The position numbers and the translations under genes are program-made. The notes below the pieces were generated by a model. It saw only the letters and a program-made list of their open reading frames with translations, searched no databases and had not been told where the DNA came from. Positions 1 to 9,800 of a DNA stretch of 43,282 bases are shown here, piece after piece. Every line of letters starts with the position of its first letter. Position 1 is the first letter of the stretch. Origin of the DNA: DATGMS01 sp040905145 (GTDB lineage Bacteria; Bacteroidota; Bacteroidia; Cytophagales; Cyclobacteriaceae); the NCBI GenBank assembly GCA_040905145.1, contig JBBDSC010000085.1:1-43282 (forward strand). The letters run 5' to 3'.

Positions 1-13
1 GAGACCGAAGTCG

Positions 14-29
14 CCTGCCGGTAGGCAGG
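14..29. repeat. Short perfect hairpin
   Basis: CCTGCC (14-19) pairs perfectly with GGCAGG (24-29) around a GGTA loop. It lies in the gene-free stretch 1-437 and looks like one of the small GC-rich palindromes spread through spacers here. Whether it belongs to a dispersed family is inferred. Confidence 0.55.
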
Positions 30-104
30 GAAGAAGCTGTCAGATGTCGGATGCCCATGTCAAAAAGGTGGTGTGTTACGGAGAATTTAAATCGGTAACA
101 TTGT

Positions 105-120
105 CCCGTCCTTCGGCGGG
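105..120. repeat. CCCG...CGGG hairpin
   Basis: A six-pair stem (CCCGTC at 105-110 with GGCGGG at 115-120, one G-T pair) closes a CTTC loop. Similar CCCG/CGGG palindromes occur at 42849-42864 and 43022-43035. There is no T-run after it, so it is not an obvious terminator. Confidence 0.45.
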
Positions 121-144
121 GAATGGAATAGGGGGAAAAATCCA

Positions 145-228
145 GGCTTTAGCCCCATTAATCGGCCCATCGGGAAATGTGGCTAAAGCCGCAAGGATTA
201 CTTGTCCATTATCCCGTTGGCTAAAGCC
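145..228. repeat. REP-like element built from GGCTTTAGCC and its complement
   Basis: GGCTTTAGCC occurs at 145-154, and its exact reverse complement GGCTAAAGCC occurs twice, at 181-190 and 219-228. The first copy can pair with either of the other two. This is the architecture of REP/BIME-type intergenic repeats. No transposase lies nearby in the window. A 90-codon open frame (44-316) runs through the repeats and is not considered a gene. Confidence 0.6.
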
Positions 229-350
229 AAACGGCAATCGAATAAATAGCCCAAAAGCAGTCATCAAAATGTGTCCCAGCTGGCAGTTTTATTGGCTTGA
301 ACGGAAAAAATATTAAGCGGAAAAGTGTCAACTAAATTCAGGGCGTGACA

Positions 351-433
351 GCAACCAGAATCAATAACCAGTAACCGATAACAGTAACCCAATAGCCCGA
401 TCACCAATAACAAATAACCAATAACCACTAATA
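351..433 (+). repeat. Heptamer array, consensus AATAACC
   Basis: About eleven to twelve units of roughly 7 bases fill the spacer just before the lipoprotein gene at 438. The cleanest units are AATAACC at 413-419 and 420-426, AATAACA at 406-412, AATAACC at 363-369 and AGTAACC at 370-376. Slips of one base occur near 377-398. No spacers separate the units, so this is not a CRISPR array. Confidence 0.7.
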
Positions 434-437
434 ATCC

Positions 438-1334
438 ATGGGAAATCAAAAAATAAGTATTGAGCCATACCTTTTGGTCTTGTGGACAATGATCGCATCT
501 TGTGGACCCAGTGAAAGAGAAAAAGTGGATTTTGATCAGTTTGGTGATTATTGGTTTCAGGGAAAGGCAGAAATCAATAGCTTTGACCTGACCCAGTACA
601 GATATGGGGAAGCCAGGGAGGGGGAGGCCGTGATGATCTTTGTCACGGAAGATTTTTCAAAGAAAAAACAGGTCAAGTTAGATGATCAAGACGCTGCCGG
701 AAGGGATGCAGTCAAGGTTCTCAAATTGAACAAAACCAAAGATTTTGTTACCGGGATATATCCTTATCATATGATGCTTTCTGTGTTTACCCCTGTTTTC
801 AACTCAGAATCAGCCTTGAAATTAACGGCTTCTTCGCAGGAATGGTGTGGGCAGACCTTCAGCCAATTCAATAAAAGAGGCAACCAATATAAAGGTCAGA
901 CATTTTCCTATTTTGAATCCGAGGGGGACCAGACGTTCAACTTAAATGCTGTTCCGGAAGATGATCTCTGGAACCTGATCAGGATCAATCCAAATCAGAT
1001 TCCTTTGGGAAACGTGGATCTGATTCCGGCATTATTGAACCAAAGACTTACCCACAGGGCATTTGAAGTAGAAGAAGCGGAGATTTCAATAGCCGATTCA
1101 GGACAAAATTTCCGAGAATTGACGGTGGCCTATACCCATGGCCAACGCACCCTTAAAATCCGCTTTTACAATTATTTTCCCTATGAAATAACAGGTTGGG
1201 AGGAAATCAGGGTATATGACGATGGCACCAGTGAAACGACAAGCGCCAAAAGAAAAGGAATGATCCTGGTGGATTATTGGACAAAAAATAAATTGTCCGA
1301 CGAATCTTTACGGAAGGAACTCAAACTGCATTGA
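438..1334 (+). CDS. Lipoprotein of unknown function
   Basis: The 298-residue product has a short hydrophobic N-terminus ending in a lipobox-like I-A-S-C at about residues 19-22, so it is probably exported and lipid-anchored. The mature part is soluble, with features such as QEWCGQ near residue 135 and FESEGDQ near residue 155. From memory, similar Bacteroidota lipoproteins have been labelled 'septum formation inhibitor Maf' in databases; nothing here looks like the Maf nucleotide pyrophosphatase fold, so that name should not be used. The stop overlaps the ATG of the glycosyltransferase gene by one base (TGATG), which implies co-transcription and perhaps translational coupling. The start directly follows the heptamer array at 351-433. 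Function unknown. Confidence 0.8.
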   Translation: MGNQKISIEPYLLVLWTMIASCGPSEREKVDFDQFGDYWFQGKAEINSFDLTQYRYGEAREGEAVMIFVTEDFSKKKQVKLDDQDAAGRDAVKVLKLNKTKDFVTGIYPYHMMLSVFTPVFNSESALKLTASSQEWCGQTFSQFNKRGNQYKGQTFSYFESEGDQTFNLNAVPEDDLWNLIRINPNQIPLGNVDLIPALLNQRLTHRAFEVEEAEISIADSGQNFRELTVAYTHGQRTLKIRFYNYFPYEITGWEEIRVYDDGTSETTSAKRKGMILVDYWTKNKLSDESLRKELKLH

Positions 1335-2677
1335 TGGTTTCCAACAGGGGCTGGTTTTATGTGTTTTCCTCACTTTTAATTTTGGGAGTGGTGGCCTTGG
1401 GATATTTTATTCCCAGGATTTCTTTTTATTCCGTATTGATCCTATTTACAGGGCTTTTTATCCTTTATCTGGCAGTATATCAATATGCGGGTTCATTCCA
1501 GAGCCTTAAACATTTTTTATGGTTAGCGGTCATTCTTCGGCTTGTATTGCTTTTCAGTCTTCCCCAATGGTCAGATGATTATGTGAGGTTTGTATGGGAT
1601 GGGCAATTGCTTTTGGAAGGACATAATCCTTATGTGTTTACGCCAACCGAAGCATTGGGGCAATTGAATCTGCAATCCCGTGAATTTTTGGACCAACTGT
1701 ATCCCCGGCTAAACTCACCAAATTACCATTCAGTGTATCCGCCAAGCAATCAGTTGGTTTTTGGATTGGCAGCATCTTTAGCAGGGGAAAACCTGCTGTA
1801 TGCAGTAATGGTGATCAGGTTGGTATTGATTGCTTTTGAAGTCCTGGCTTTTTACCTGATCTATCATCTCCTTGTGTTATTGAATCGGCCGGTGAAGAAG
1901 GTTTTGCTGTATGCTCTCAATCCTTTGGTTATTTTGGAAATAAGTGGCAATCTTCATTTTGAAGGACTGATGTTAACCCTGATGATGGGCGGAATTTATG
2001 TTCTTTTCAAAAAGAAGTATATGCTTTCAGGAGTTTTGCTTGGCGCAGCGGTGGGAGTAAAGTTAAGTCCCTTAATGTTGGTTCCGGCTTTTATGAAATG
2101 GCTGCCCAGGCAGGGATTAGTCCCCTTTCTATCCGGTGGAACAATAATGGGGATACTTGGCTTAGCTCCTTTGCTATGGGAGGATGCTTTCATCGGATTT
2201 TGGACGAGCCTTAGATTATATGGGGAAAGCTTTGAATTCAATGCCTCTGTTTATTATATACTTCGACAGTTGGGATATTGGACCAATGGTTACAATATGA
2301 TCGGTTTTTTTAATCCTATTCTTGGTGGATTGACGCTCGTGTTGATCATTTGGCTTTCATTAAAAGTGAGGAAAGAGCAAATAGGATCTTTAATTCAGTC
2401 CCTTCTGTGCCTATATTGGGTTTACTTCATTTTAAATGCGGTGGTTCATCCCTGGTACATCATTCCAGCACTTGCAATAAGCGTTTTTACGGAAAAGAAA
2501 GCTTTCCTGATCTGGTCTTTTTTCATTTTTCTTTCCTATCATGCCTATCAGACCACCGGATACAAAGAATTGGCATGGATTTTATCACTGGAGTATTTGG
2601 CGGTATTCTTGGCTTTGTATCGGGATTATGGTAGCCGGATTAAAAAACTCAAAAAATTTCCCCGAAGCTTACGCTGA
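1334..2677 (+). CDS. GT-C type membrane glycosyltransferase (GT87/mannosyltransferase-like)
   Basis: A 447-residue polytopic membrane protein with roughly 10-13 hydrophobic segments. The first outside loop holds acidic residues in SDDYVRFVWDG (residues 80-90), the pattern of GT-C enzymes that take sugar from a polyprenyl-phosphate donor. The nearest family is GT87/DUF2029-like polyprenol-phosphomannose-dependent mannosyltransferases; donor and acceptor cannot be read from the sequence. I chose ATG at 1334 over the in-frame TTG at 1331, because ATG overlaps the stop of the upstream lipoprotein by one base. The pairing suggests cell-envelope glycan or lipoprotein modification, but this is inference. 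Confidence 0.8.
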   Translation: MVSNRGWFYVFSSLLILGVVALGYFIPRISFYSVLILFTGLFILYLAVYQYAGSFQSLKHFLWLAVILRLVLLFSLPQWSDDYVRFVWDGQLLLEGHNPYVFTPTEALGQLNLQSREFLDQLYPRLNSPNYHSVYPPSNQLVFGLAASLAGENLLYAVMVIRLVLIAFEVLAFYLIYHLLVLLNRPVKKVLLYALNPLVILEISGNLHFEGLMLTLMMGGIYVLFKKKYMLSGVLLGAAVGVKLSPLMLVPAFMKWLPRQGLVPFLSGGTIMGILGLAPLLWEDAFIGFWTSLRLYGESFEFNASVYYILRQLGYWTNGYNMIGFFNPILGGLTLVLIIWLSLKVRKEQIGSLIQSLLCLYWVYFILNAVVHPWYIIPALAISVFTEKKAFLIWSFFIFLSYHAYQTTGYKELAWILSLEYLAVFLALYRDYGSRIKKLKKFPRSLR

Positions 2678-2890
2678 CCGGTCTTCCGCCAGAAAGGTTT
2701 TTACAGATGATGAAAAGTCATCGGTGTAGATTTAATAATTCATGCGGATGGATTGTTACTTGAAAATTTGATAATGTATGGTTTTTTCTGTTTCTTCACT
2801 TGAAGATATCATTATTAAACAGTATAAAATGCTTCACATCCCCATGTTTTTTAAAGTGGAACCTATTTATTTTATAGCAAACATTCAATT

Positions 2891-3808
2891 ATGAGGGCTT
2901 TAGTGATATCAGGAGGTGGAAGCAAGGGGGCATTTGCAGGAGGCATTGCGGAATATTTAATCCGGGAACGCGGTCTTAAGTATGGCCTGTTTGTAGGGAC
3001 TTCTACAGGCAGCCTGCTTATCCCTTTGCTGTCCATTGGGGAAATCAATAAAATCAAAACAATTTATACCTCGGTCACCCAAAAGGACGTTTTCAATAAT
3101 TGCCCCTTTAAGTTCAAGAAAGAAGGGGATGTCTATAAGACAAGTATCAACCACTTCGGGATTATAAAGATGTTCATCAAAGGGGCCAAGACTTTTGGGG
3201 ACAGCAGTAACCTGCATCAGCTGATCCGGGAGATACTCACGGAAAAGGATTTTTACCGCATCAGATCCAATTTTGTGGATGTAGTGGTAACGGTATCCAA
3301 CTTTTCCACTAATAAAGTAGAATATAAGTTGGCTAAGGATTGTACTTATAAGGATTTTGTGGATTGGATGTGGGCATCATCCAATTTTATTCCGTTTATG
3401 AGCCTTTTGGAAAAAAATGATCAGGAATACGGCGATGGAGGATTTGGGGATTTGGTACCCATCAGCGAGGCGATTTCGAGAGGAGCCACTGAAATTGACA
3501 TTATTGTACTGAAGAGAGAAAAGCCCCGGATAAACAAAAAAAAGGTAAGGAATGCCTTGGAGTTGACAACACGGGTATTTGATTTTATGTTGGACCAGAT
3601 CGCCAATGATGATATCACCATTGGCAGATTCAATGGCGCAGAAAAAAAGGTGATCCTGAATTTTTATCACCCTCCGGAATTGCTCACGGAAAATTCACTG
3701 ATTTTTGAACCTAAAATGATGAGCAAATGGTGGCAGGAAGGTTTGGAATTCGGAAAAAGGACCAATCCAATCAGTAAATTAATTGAGATAGGAGTTGATA
3801 CAGACTAG
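2891..3808 (+). CDS. Patatin-like phospholipase
   Basis: The 305-residue protein shows the patatin hallmarks: a glycine-rich oxyanion-hole segment SGGGSKGAF (residues 7-15), a nucleophile elbow GTSTG with Ser38, and the D-G-G dyad motif with Asp182. These define the Ser-Asp dyad lipid acyl hydrolases. There is no clear signal peptide, so it probably acts in the cytoplasm or on the inner face of the membrane. It starts at ATG 2891 after a 213-base spacer and is followed after two bases by a lipoprotein gene, so the two are likely one transcript. The lipid substrate is unknown. Confidence 0.9.
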   Translation: MRALVISGGGSKGAFAGGIAEYLIRERGLKYGLFVGTSTGSLLIPLLSIGEINKIKTIYTSVTQKDVFNNCPFKFKKEGDVYKTSINHFGIIKMFIKGAKTFGDSSNLHQLIREILTEKDFYRIRSNFVDVVVTVSNFSTNKVEYKLAKDCTYKDFVDWMWASSNFIPFMSLLEKNDQEYGDGGFGDLVPISEAISRGATEIDIIVLKREKPRINKKKVRNALELTTRVFDFMLDQIANDDITIGRFNGAEKKVILNFYHPPELLTENSLIFEPKMMSKWWQEGLEFGKRTNPISKLIEIGVDTD

Positions 3809-3810
3809 AT

Positions 3811-4557
3811 ATGATGAATAGGATACACTTATTGTTTTTTTTCGGCATAGGGATCATTGCCCTAGGTTGCAAAACAGCATCTGAGGAACAGAAGATCATT
3901 GATCAGGCCATCGAGGCCCACGGTGGGGATGCCTATGAGATGGCGAAAATCTCCTTTGATTTCAGACAAATGCATTACAAAATTCTGAAGACCCCTTTCA
4001 GGTTTGAATTCAGCAGGGAATTTGAGGACTCATTGGGTCTTGTGGCGGATGTTTTGAACAACGAGGGATTTTCCAGGTCCATTGACGGCAAAGAAATAGC
4101 CGTGACGGATGAAAGGAAAAAAGCATATTCCAATTCAGTAAATGCTGTCGCCTATTTTGCCTACTTGCCTTATGGCCTCAATGATGCTGCCGTCCAAAAA
4201 CATTGGGTGAGGGAATCGGAGGTGGAAGGAAATTACTATGATGTAATAAAGGTTACCTTCTCCAAGGAAGGTGGAGGGGAAGATTTTGATGATGAATTTT
4301 TATATTGGATCAATAAAGACAATGGCCGGATGGATTATCTCGCCTATAGCTATCATACAGATGGCGGTGGGGTCAGGTTTAGGAAAGCCATCAATTCAAG
4401 AATGGTCCATGGTATCCGAATTCAGGATTATGAAAATTATAAGCCTGTTGATGAAAATACTCCTTTGGATGAGATGGAGGAGCTTTACAAAAATGGGGAG
4501 CTGGAACTTCTTTCTGAGATTGAAATGAAGAATATCCAAGTGAAATTTTTGGAATAA
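3811..4557 (+). CDS. Lipoprotein, DUF6503-like
   Basis: A 248-residue protein with a signal segment and a lipobox ending in A-L-G-C (Cys at about residue 20). The mature part begins with a helix containing IDQAIEAHGG, typical of a Bacteroidota family of outer-membrane-sorted lipoproteins with an LolA/LolB-like beta fold, often listed as DUF6503. ATG codons at 3811 and 3814 are both possible starts. It follows the patatin gene by two bases, which suggests lipid-related work in the envelope, but no catalytic motif is visible. The family assignment is from memory of the N-terminal pattern and is less certain than the lipoprotein call. Confidence 0.75.
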   Translation: MMNRIHLLFFFGIGIIALGCKTASEEQKIIDQAIEAHGGDAYEMAKISFDFRQMHYKILKTPFRFEFSREFEDSLGLVADVLNNEGFSRSIDGKEIAVTDERKKAYSNSVNAVAYFAYLPYGLNDAAVQKHWVRESEVEGNYYDVIKVTFSKEGGGEDFDDEFLYWINKDNGRMDYLAYSYHTDGGGVRFRKAINSRMVHGIRIQDYENYKPVDENTPLDEMEELYKNGELELLSEIEMKNIQVKFLE

Positions 4558-4715
4558 AGTAAATCTTAATCAAATCTGCCGCTATGATTCAGGTGCAAAG
4601 AGATAGGAAATAAAAATTTGGAGCAAATAGAGGGGGTTATAAGCTCTTATTAATATTCGTGTATTCAATGGCAAACTTTCAAAAAAACAAGTAACAAAAA
4701 TATGTTTAAAAGCAT

Positions 4716-4806
4716 TGTTGTCGAACTGACTAACTTTCGAACTGATGAACCGTAAAGCGAATCCTACCATTTGACGGTCAAACAATTCGACGATTCGACA
4801 TCATGT
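4716..4806. repeat. Degenerate short-unit array with inverted halves
   Basis: CGAACTG occurs at 4722-4728 and again at 4738-4744. ATTCGAC, on the opposite sense, occurs at 4785-4791 and 4793-4799. Left and right halves are roughly reverse complements, as in the cleaner arrays at 21800 and 34705, but here the 7-base period is broken, with some units spaced by 8. It is listed as a weak relative of those elements. Confidence 0.4.
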
Positions 4807-4860
4807 GTAATGTAATTTGTTTTTTGAGTTTTGTTTTTTGTTATTTTGGTATCGTCTGCA

Positions 4861-4881
4861 CGAAGTGTTTCGGGGACTTCG
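4861..4881. repeat. Inverted repeat CGAAGT/ACTTCG
   Basis: Six-base arms at 4861-4866 and 4876-4881 flank a nine-base loop. It has the look of the small dispersed palindromes of this genome. There is no downstream T-run. Confidence 0.4.
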
Positions 4882-5080
4882 CCAGGTTAAGGTTTTTTAA
4901 CAATTGTTTTTTTTTCCAGCATCCTTTCCCTTAAAATTTACTTTAAACAATGTTTTAGCCCACTTTTGTCAATTTTTTGAAGGCGGTAATAGAAATAGGA
5001 GAAGAGACATTTTTCTTCCATTTGTAAAAAAATCCTGAAAGACAACATTAAAATGGAACCTTTCAAAATGAAAATCGATT

Positions 5081-5092
5081 GAATGTTCATTC
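5081..5092. promoter_or_regulatory. Putative TetR operator (perfect palindrome)
   Basis: GAATGTTCATTC is a perfect 12-base palindrome (GAATG, TT, CATTC). It sits 19 bases before the chosen TTG start of the TetR gene and just upstream of an AAAGG ribosome-binding site (5099-5103). TetR/AcrR regulators typically bind short palindromes next to their own start, so this is the likely autoregulatory operator for the efflux operon. Binding is inferred. Confidence 0.6.
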
Positions 5093-5111
5093 GGTTTTAA
5101 AGGTAATTATT

Positions 5112-5717
5112 TTGAGTACGGAAAAAAGAAATATAATATTGGAGAGTACCCTGGAACTTGTGAAGGAACATGGGTTCCAGGGGTTTCCCATTAGTGAGGT
5201 GGCGAAGAGGGGCGGGATTGCTGTGGGCACCATTTATCATTATTTCGAAGGGAAAGACGAGCTTATCCGTGAGCTCTATTATTATGTGGTGGATATGATC
5301 TATCAAACCGCCTTGGAAAAAGATGATGGAAGCAAATCCTTTAAAGAGAGGTATTATGATCTATGGTCCAATTTGGTCAACCTGTATTGTGAAAAGCCTT
5401 CCATACTAAGGTTTTTTGATCTGTACAATAATTCTTCCTATTATTCACCTGAGGCCCATACGGAAGAAAGCAAGTTTTATAAATGGCTCTTTGGGTTTTT
5501 TGCGGAAGGATTGCAGTCAGGATCACTTCGGTCAATCAGCAAAGAACTGTTGGCAATAATTGTTCTTGGGAACATCCTTACTTCCGCCAAGGTCAAAATC
5601 AACCATAGCTTTAAATTCAAAAACAAAAACATCGATCTTGGGCAATTGGCAGGCATTGTTTGGGAGGGGATAAAAAGCCAGGACAATGACCATAAAGACA
5701 AATCTCCACTAATTTAA
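5112..5717 (+). CDS. TetR/AcrR family transcriptional regulator
   Basis: With a TTG start at 5112 the product is 201 residues and begins MSTEKRN, the usual lead-in for the family. The helix-turn-helix covers about residues 27-46 (ISEVAKRGGIAVGTIYHYF), and the C-terminal part is the variable ligand-binding domain. A longer frame opens at TTG 5079 but would put the palindromic operator inside the coding region. The TTG at 5112 has AAAGG eight bases upstream and is preferred. The gene leads an RND efflux operon and most likely represses it until a toxic ligand binds. It is intact although two genes behind it are broken. Confidence 0.85.
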   Translation: MSTEKRNIILESTLELVKEHGFQGFPISEVAKRGGIAVGTIYHYFEGKDELIRELYYYVVDMIYQTALEKDDGSKSFKERYYDLWSNLVNLYCEKPSILRFFDLYNNSSYYSPEAHTEESKFYKWLFGFFAEGLQSGSLRSISKELLAIIVLGNILTSAKVKINHSFKFKNKNIDLGQLAGIVWEGIKSQDNDHKDKSPLI

Positions 5718-5760
5718 TACGATGACAACTAACATATTACAAACGACAATTAGTAGACCA

Positions 5761-6878
5761 ATGAAAAAACTTAGTTATTTGGGGTTTCTTGTATGCGCCG
5801 TAATTTTTATTTCCTGCGGGGAAAATAATCAAGGGCAACAAGCGGCAGTGGGTCCAATGTTCATTCCCGTGGTGGAGGTCCCACTTAAAGATGTGTCCGG
5901 CTTTACTTCCTATCCTACCAGTATAGAAGGGACCATCAACAGTCAGGTACGCGCTAAAGTAGCAGGGTATATTACTGATGTGTTGGTAGATGAGGGACAG
6001 GCGGTTAGAAAAGGGCAGCTTCTTTTTAAATTAGAGACCCAAACTTTGTCCCAGGATGCCGGGGCCGCAGAGGCCAATGTTGCCGCAGCCCAAGTGGAGG
6101 TAAACAGGTTGAAGCCTTTGGTAGCAAAAGGCATTATTGGCAAGGTGCAATTGGAAACGGCAGAAGCAAGGTTGGTACAGGCACAGGCCAGTTATAACAG
6201 TATAGCGGCGAGTATTGACTATGCCAACCTCAGAAGCCCGGTAAACGGATACGTGGGGCCATTCCATATAGACAAGGCGCGTTGGTCAGCCCCGGTGACC
6301 CCGATCCTTTGACGACTGTTTCTGTTATCGACAGTGTGTATGCCTTTTTTGCCATAAATGAAAGGGATTATTTGAATTTCCTTCAAACCACAGAGGGAGA
6401 GAACCTATCGGAGAAAATACAAAATTTTCCTCCTGTCGAATTGAGGATGGTCAATGGCCAGATGTATGAAGAAAAAGGTAAAATAGAAACGGTCACCGGA
6501 CAGGTAAACACCTCTACGGGGACAGTAAGTTTTCGGGCCTCCTTTCCCAACCCCAACCGGCTTTTGGCCAATGGAAACAGTGGCAGCATCCTTATTCCCA
6601 AAACCTACGAAAACGCCACGGTTGTTCCTGAATCCAGTACTTTTGAGCAACAGGGAAGGATCTATGTGTATAAGGTCCAAGGGGACACGGTGGCCGTAAC
6701 CTCTACCATAGAAGTTGTTGACAGAATAGAAAATATAGTGGTGGTAGGCTCAGGAATTGAAGCCGGGGAAAGGATTGTGGCCCAGGGGGTAGGGAAATTG
6801 CGTAACAACACGCCCATACAGCCAGATCCGGTATCCTTTGACAGTATTGCCAATTCATTGAACGTCGTATTTAAATAA
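5761..6878 (+). pseudogene. RND efflux membrane fusion protein (AcrA/MexA type), frameshifted
   Basis: Two overlapping frames (5761-6312 and about 6279-6878) together make a normal periplasmic adaptor of about 372 residues: lipobox ending F-I-S-C, a biotinyl-lipoyl-like segment with AKVAGYITDVLVDEGQAV, an alpha-hairpin rich in Ala, Gln and Val, the second lipoyl half with LRSPVNGYVG, and beta-barrel domains after the break. Between GPFHIDK and LVSPGDPDP one base is missing, probably a GGG run shortened to GG at about 6275-6277. Start 5761 (MKKLSYLG) is chosen over 5722 because it leads straight into the lipoprotein signal. As sequenced, no full-length adaptor can be made. A sequencing error in a homopolymer is possible, but the next gene is also broken. 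Confidence 0.85.
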
Positions 6879-6887
6879 GATTTTATA

Positions 6888-9800
6888 ATGCTTAAAAATT
6901 TCATAGATAGGCCTGTATTATCTACGGTCGTATCCATCATCATTTTAATTTTAGGGTTTCTTGGGCTGACCACTTTGCCTGTCAGTCAATATCCGGATAT
7001 AGCCCCCCCAACAGTTCGGGTTATGGCAAATTATTCAGGGGCAAATGCTGAAACGGTACTGGAAAGTGTGATCATCCCCATTGAGGAACAAATCAATGGG
7101 GTGGAGGGAATGACCTATATGACTTCAACTGCCAGTAATAGCGGAAGTGCCAGCATTCAGGTGTTTTTTGAACAGGGCGTGGATCCGGATATTGCCGCGG
7201 TCAACGTACAAAACAGGGTGGCCCGGGCTACTCCCTTACTGCCCCGTGAAGTAACCCAATCAGGGGTGACCACACAAAAGCAGCAAACCAGTTCCCTGAT
7301 GTTTTTCACCGTCTTATCGGAGAATGAGGAATATGACGCTACTTTTATTCAGAATTACCTGAACATCAATGTAATACCCCTGATAAAAAGGATTAATGGA
7401 GTGGGGGATGTAAGTGTATTCGGATCTAAAAATTATGCCATGCGGATTTGGCTCCAGCCGGAACGGTTATCCGCTTATCAATTGATGCCGTCTGATGTAA
7501 TAGGGGCCATTAACGAACAAAGTCTGGAAGTTGCAGCAGGTGCTTTGGGACAGAATAACGCAGAAGCATTTGAATACATCATTAAATATCCCGGTAGGTT
7601 TAATACTGAAACCCAATATGAGGATATTATCATAAAAGCATTGGATAATGGCCAATTTCTTCGGGTAAGGGATGTGGCCGAAGTAGAGCTTGATGCAGAG
7701 GGATACACGCGGAGATTATAGAAACCGTACATGCGACATTGGATGAAATTGAAAGGGATTTCCCGGAAGGATTGGAGGTATTTGTAAACTTTGATACCAA
7801 TGAGTTCTTAAATGCTTCCATTAATAAGGTAGTGGTGACCTTGATCGAGGCATTTGTACTGGTGTTTATTGTGGTATTTATTTTCCTTCAGGACTTTAGA
7901 TCTACTTTGATTCCCGCCATTGCTGTCCCGGTCTCCATTGTGGGTACCTTTTTCTTCTTGAACCTATTTGGCTATTCGATTAACCTTTTGACCCTGTTTG
8001 CTTTGGTACTCGCCATCGGGATCGTGGTGGATGATGCCATTGTGGTGGTAGAAGCAGTACATGCCAAACTGGAAGAAGGGGCCAAGAGTGCCTTACAGCG
8101 ACACATACCGCTATGGAAGAAATTACTGGGGCGATTATCTCCATTACCTTGGTAATGGCTGCTGTATTTATCCCGGTAACCTTTATTACCGGGCCCACCG
8201 GGGTGTTTTATGAACAATTCGGAGTGACCTTAATTGTGGCCATAGCCATTTCGGCAGTAAACGCTTTAACATTGAGCCCGGCGCTTTGTGCTTTGCTCCT
8301 TAAGCCTCATGTAGAAGAAGGGCATAATAAGAAGGGCTATATGAGGCGCTTTTTCGACAGTTTCAACATTGCCTTTGGGATAACCACCAATAAATATGCA
8401 AGGTCACTGTCCTTCTTGTACAGACATAAGTGGATTACCCCTGTTATTTTACTGGCTTCTGTTGGAGGGATTTGGTGGGCCGCTTCCACCACGCCCAGCG
8501 GCTTTGTACCTATGGAGGACAGGGGGATGATTTTTGCCAATATTGAACTTCCTCCGGGAGCAACTTTGGACAGGACGGTAGAAGTCACTCAAGAGTTAAA
8601 TGAAAAAATACAACAAGTACCTGGCATAGCCGGAGCCTCCTTGGTAAACGGCTATAGCTTGATCTCGGGGGCTGGGAGTAATTTTGCCCTGGGTTTTATA
8701 AGACTGGATGATTGGGCAGACCGGGAAGCGGATTCATTATCCGCTTCTGCTCTGACTGCAAAAATGTTCCAGATTGCCGCAGGGATTCCGGGTGCCAATG
8801 TATTGTTCTTTGCTCCCCCCAGTGTTCCGGGATTTGGTGTCTCCTCCGGTTTCGAATTAAATGTATTGGATAGGTTTGGAGGGGATTTCAATGAACTGGA
8901 CCGGGTTACCCAGGAATTTTTGGGACAACTGATGCAGCGGCCTGAAATTCAGTATGCCCAAAGTTCATTTAACACCAACTACCCCCAGTTTGAAATGGAT
9001 CTCAATGTCCCCAAGGCCAAAGAAGCTGGGGTCACTATCAGCGATATATTTGCTACTTTGCAGGGATATATAGGCAGTGTTTATGCCGCAGATTTTGCCC
9101 GGTTTGGTAAACAGTACAGGGTGTATGTGCAGGCATTACCAGAGGACAGGTCCAACATCAATGATCTAAATTCGCTCTTTGTAAGGAATTCCAACGGAGA
9201 AATGGCCCCTATTACAGAGTTTGTAACCCTCAAAAGGGTATATGGCCCACAAGCGGTGACCCGGTTCAACCTTTTTAATTCTGCTGCTGTAAATGGTGCA
9301 CCGGGCCCAGGTTATTCTACCGGTGATGCCATTGCTGCTGTACAGGAAGTCAGCGTAGCTGCCCTTCCCGGTAATTACACCGTGGATTTTACTGGATTGA
9401 CCAGGGAGGAAATTGCAGCAGGGAACCAAACCACCTTTATTATTATACTGTGTATTCTGTTCATTTACTTTATCCTGGCTGCCCAATATGAAAGCTATAT
9501 GATTCCTTTCGCTGTTCTGTTCTCCTTACCTGTAGGAATAATGGGGGCCTATATTTCCACAAAAATGGCCGGTTTGGAGATCAATATTTATTTCCAGATT
9601 GCCTTGATCATGCTGTTGGGCCTATTGGCCAAAAACGCCATTCTGATTGTGGAATTTGCCCTTCAGCGCCGTAGGGCCGGAGCCTCCATAGTGGATGCCG
9701 CTATTGAAGGTGCCAAGGTGAGGTTAAGGCCCATTTTAATGACTTCTTTTGCCTTTATTATTGGATTGTTGCCTTTGGTATTTGCCGGTGGGATCGGGGC

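Larger units (their letters stand above)
4558..5080. other. Gene-free spacer with repeats
   Basis: No credible coding sequence is seen. The spacer holds a degenerate array of CGAAC/GTTCG-type short units at about 4716-4806 in both senses, and an inverted repeat CGAAGT/ACTTCG at 4861-4881. The remaining part up to the TetR operator at 5081 is AT-rich and should contain the efflux operon promoter, which I could not place. Confidence 0.6.

Noticed and set aside
44..316. 90-codon plus-strand frame at the left edge
   Set aside because: It runs through REP-like repeats and hairpins, has no recognisable domain, and its codons follow the repeat sequence.
7700..8100. Programmed frameshifting in the RND pump gene
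   Set aside because: One break removes about 23 residues of a conserved domain and neither site has a slippery heptamer with downstream structure; RND pumps are not known to use frameshifting.
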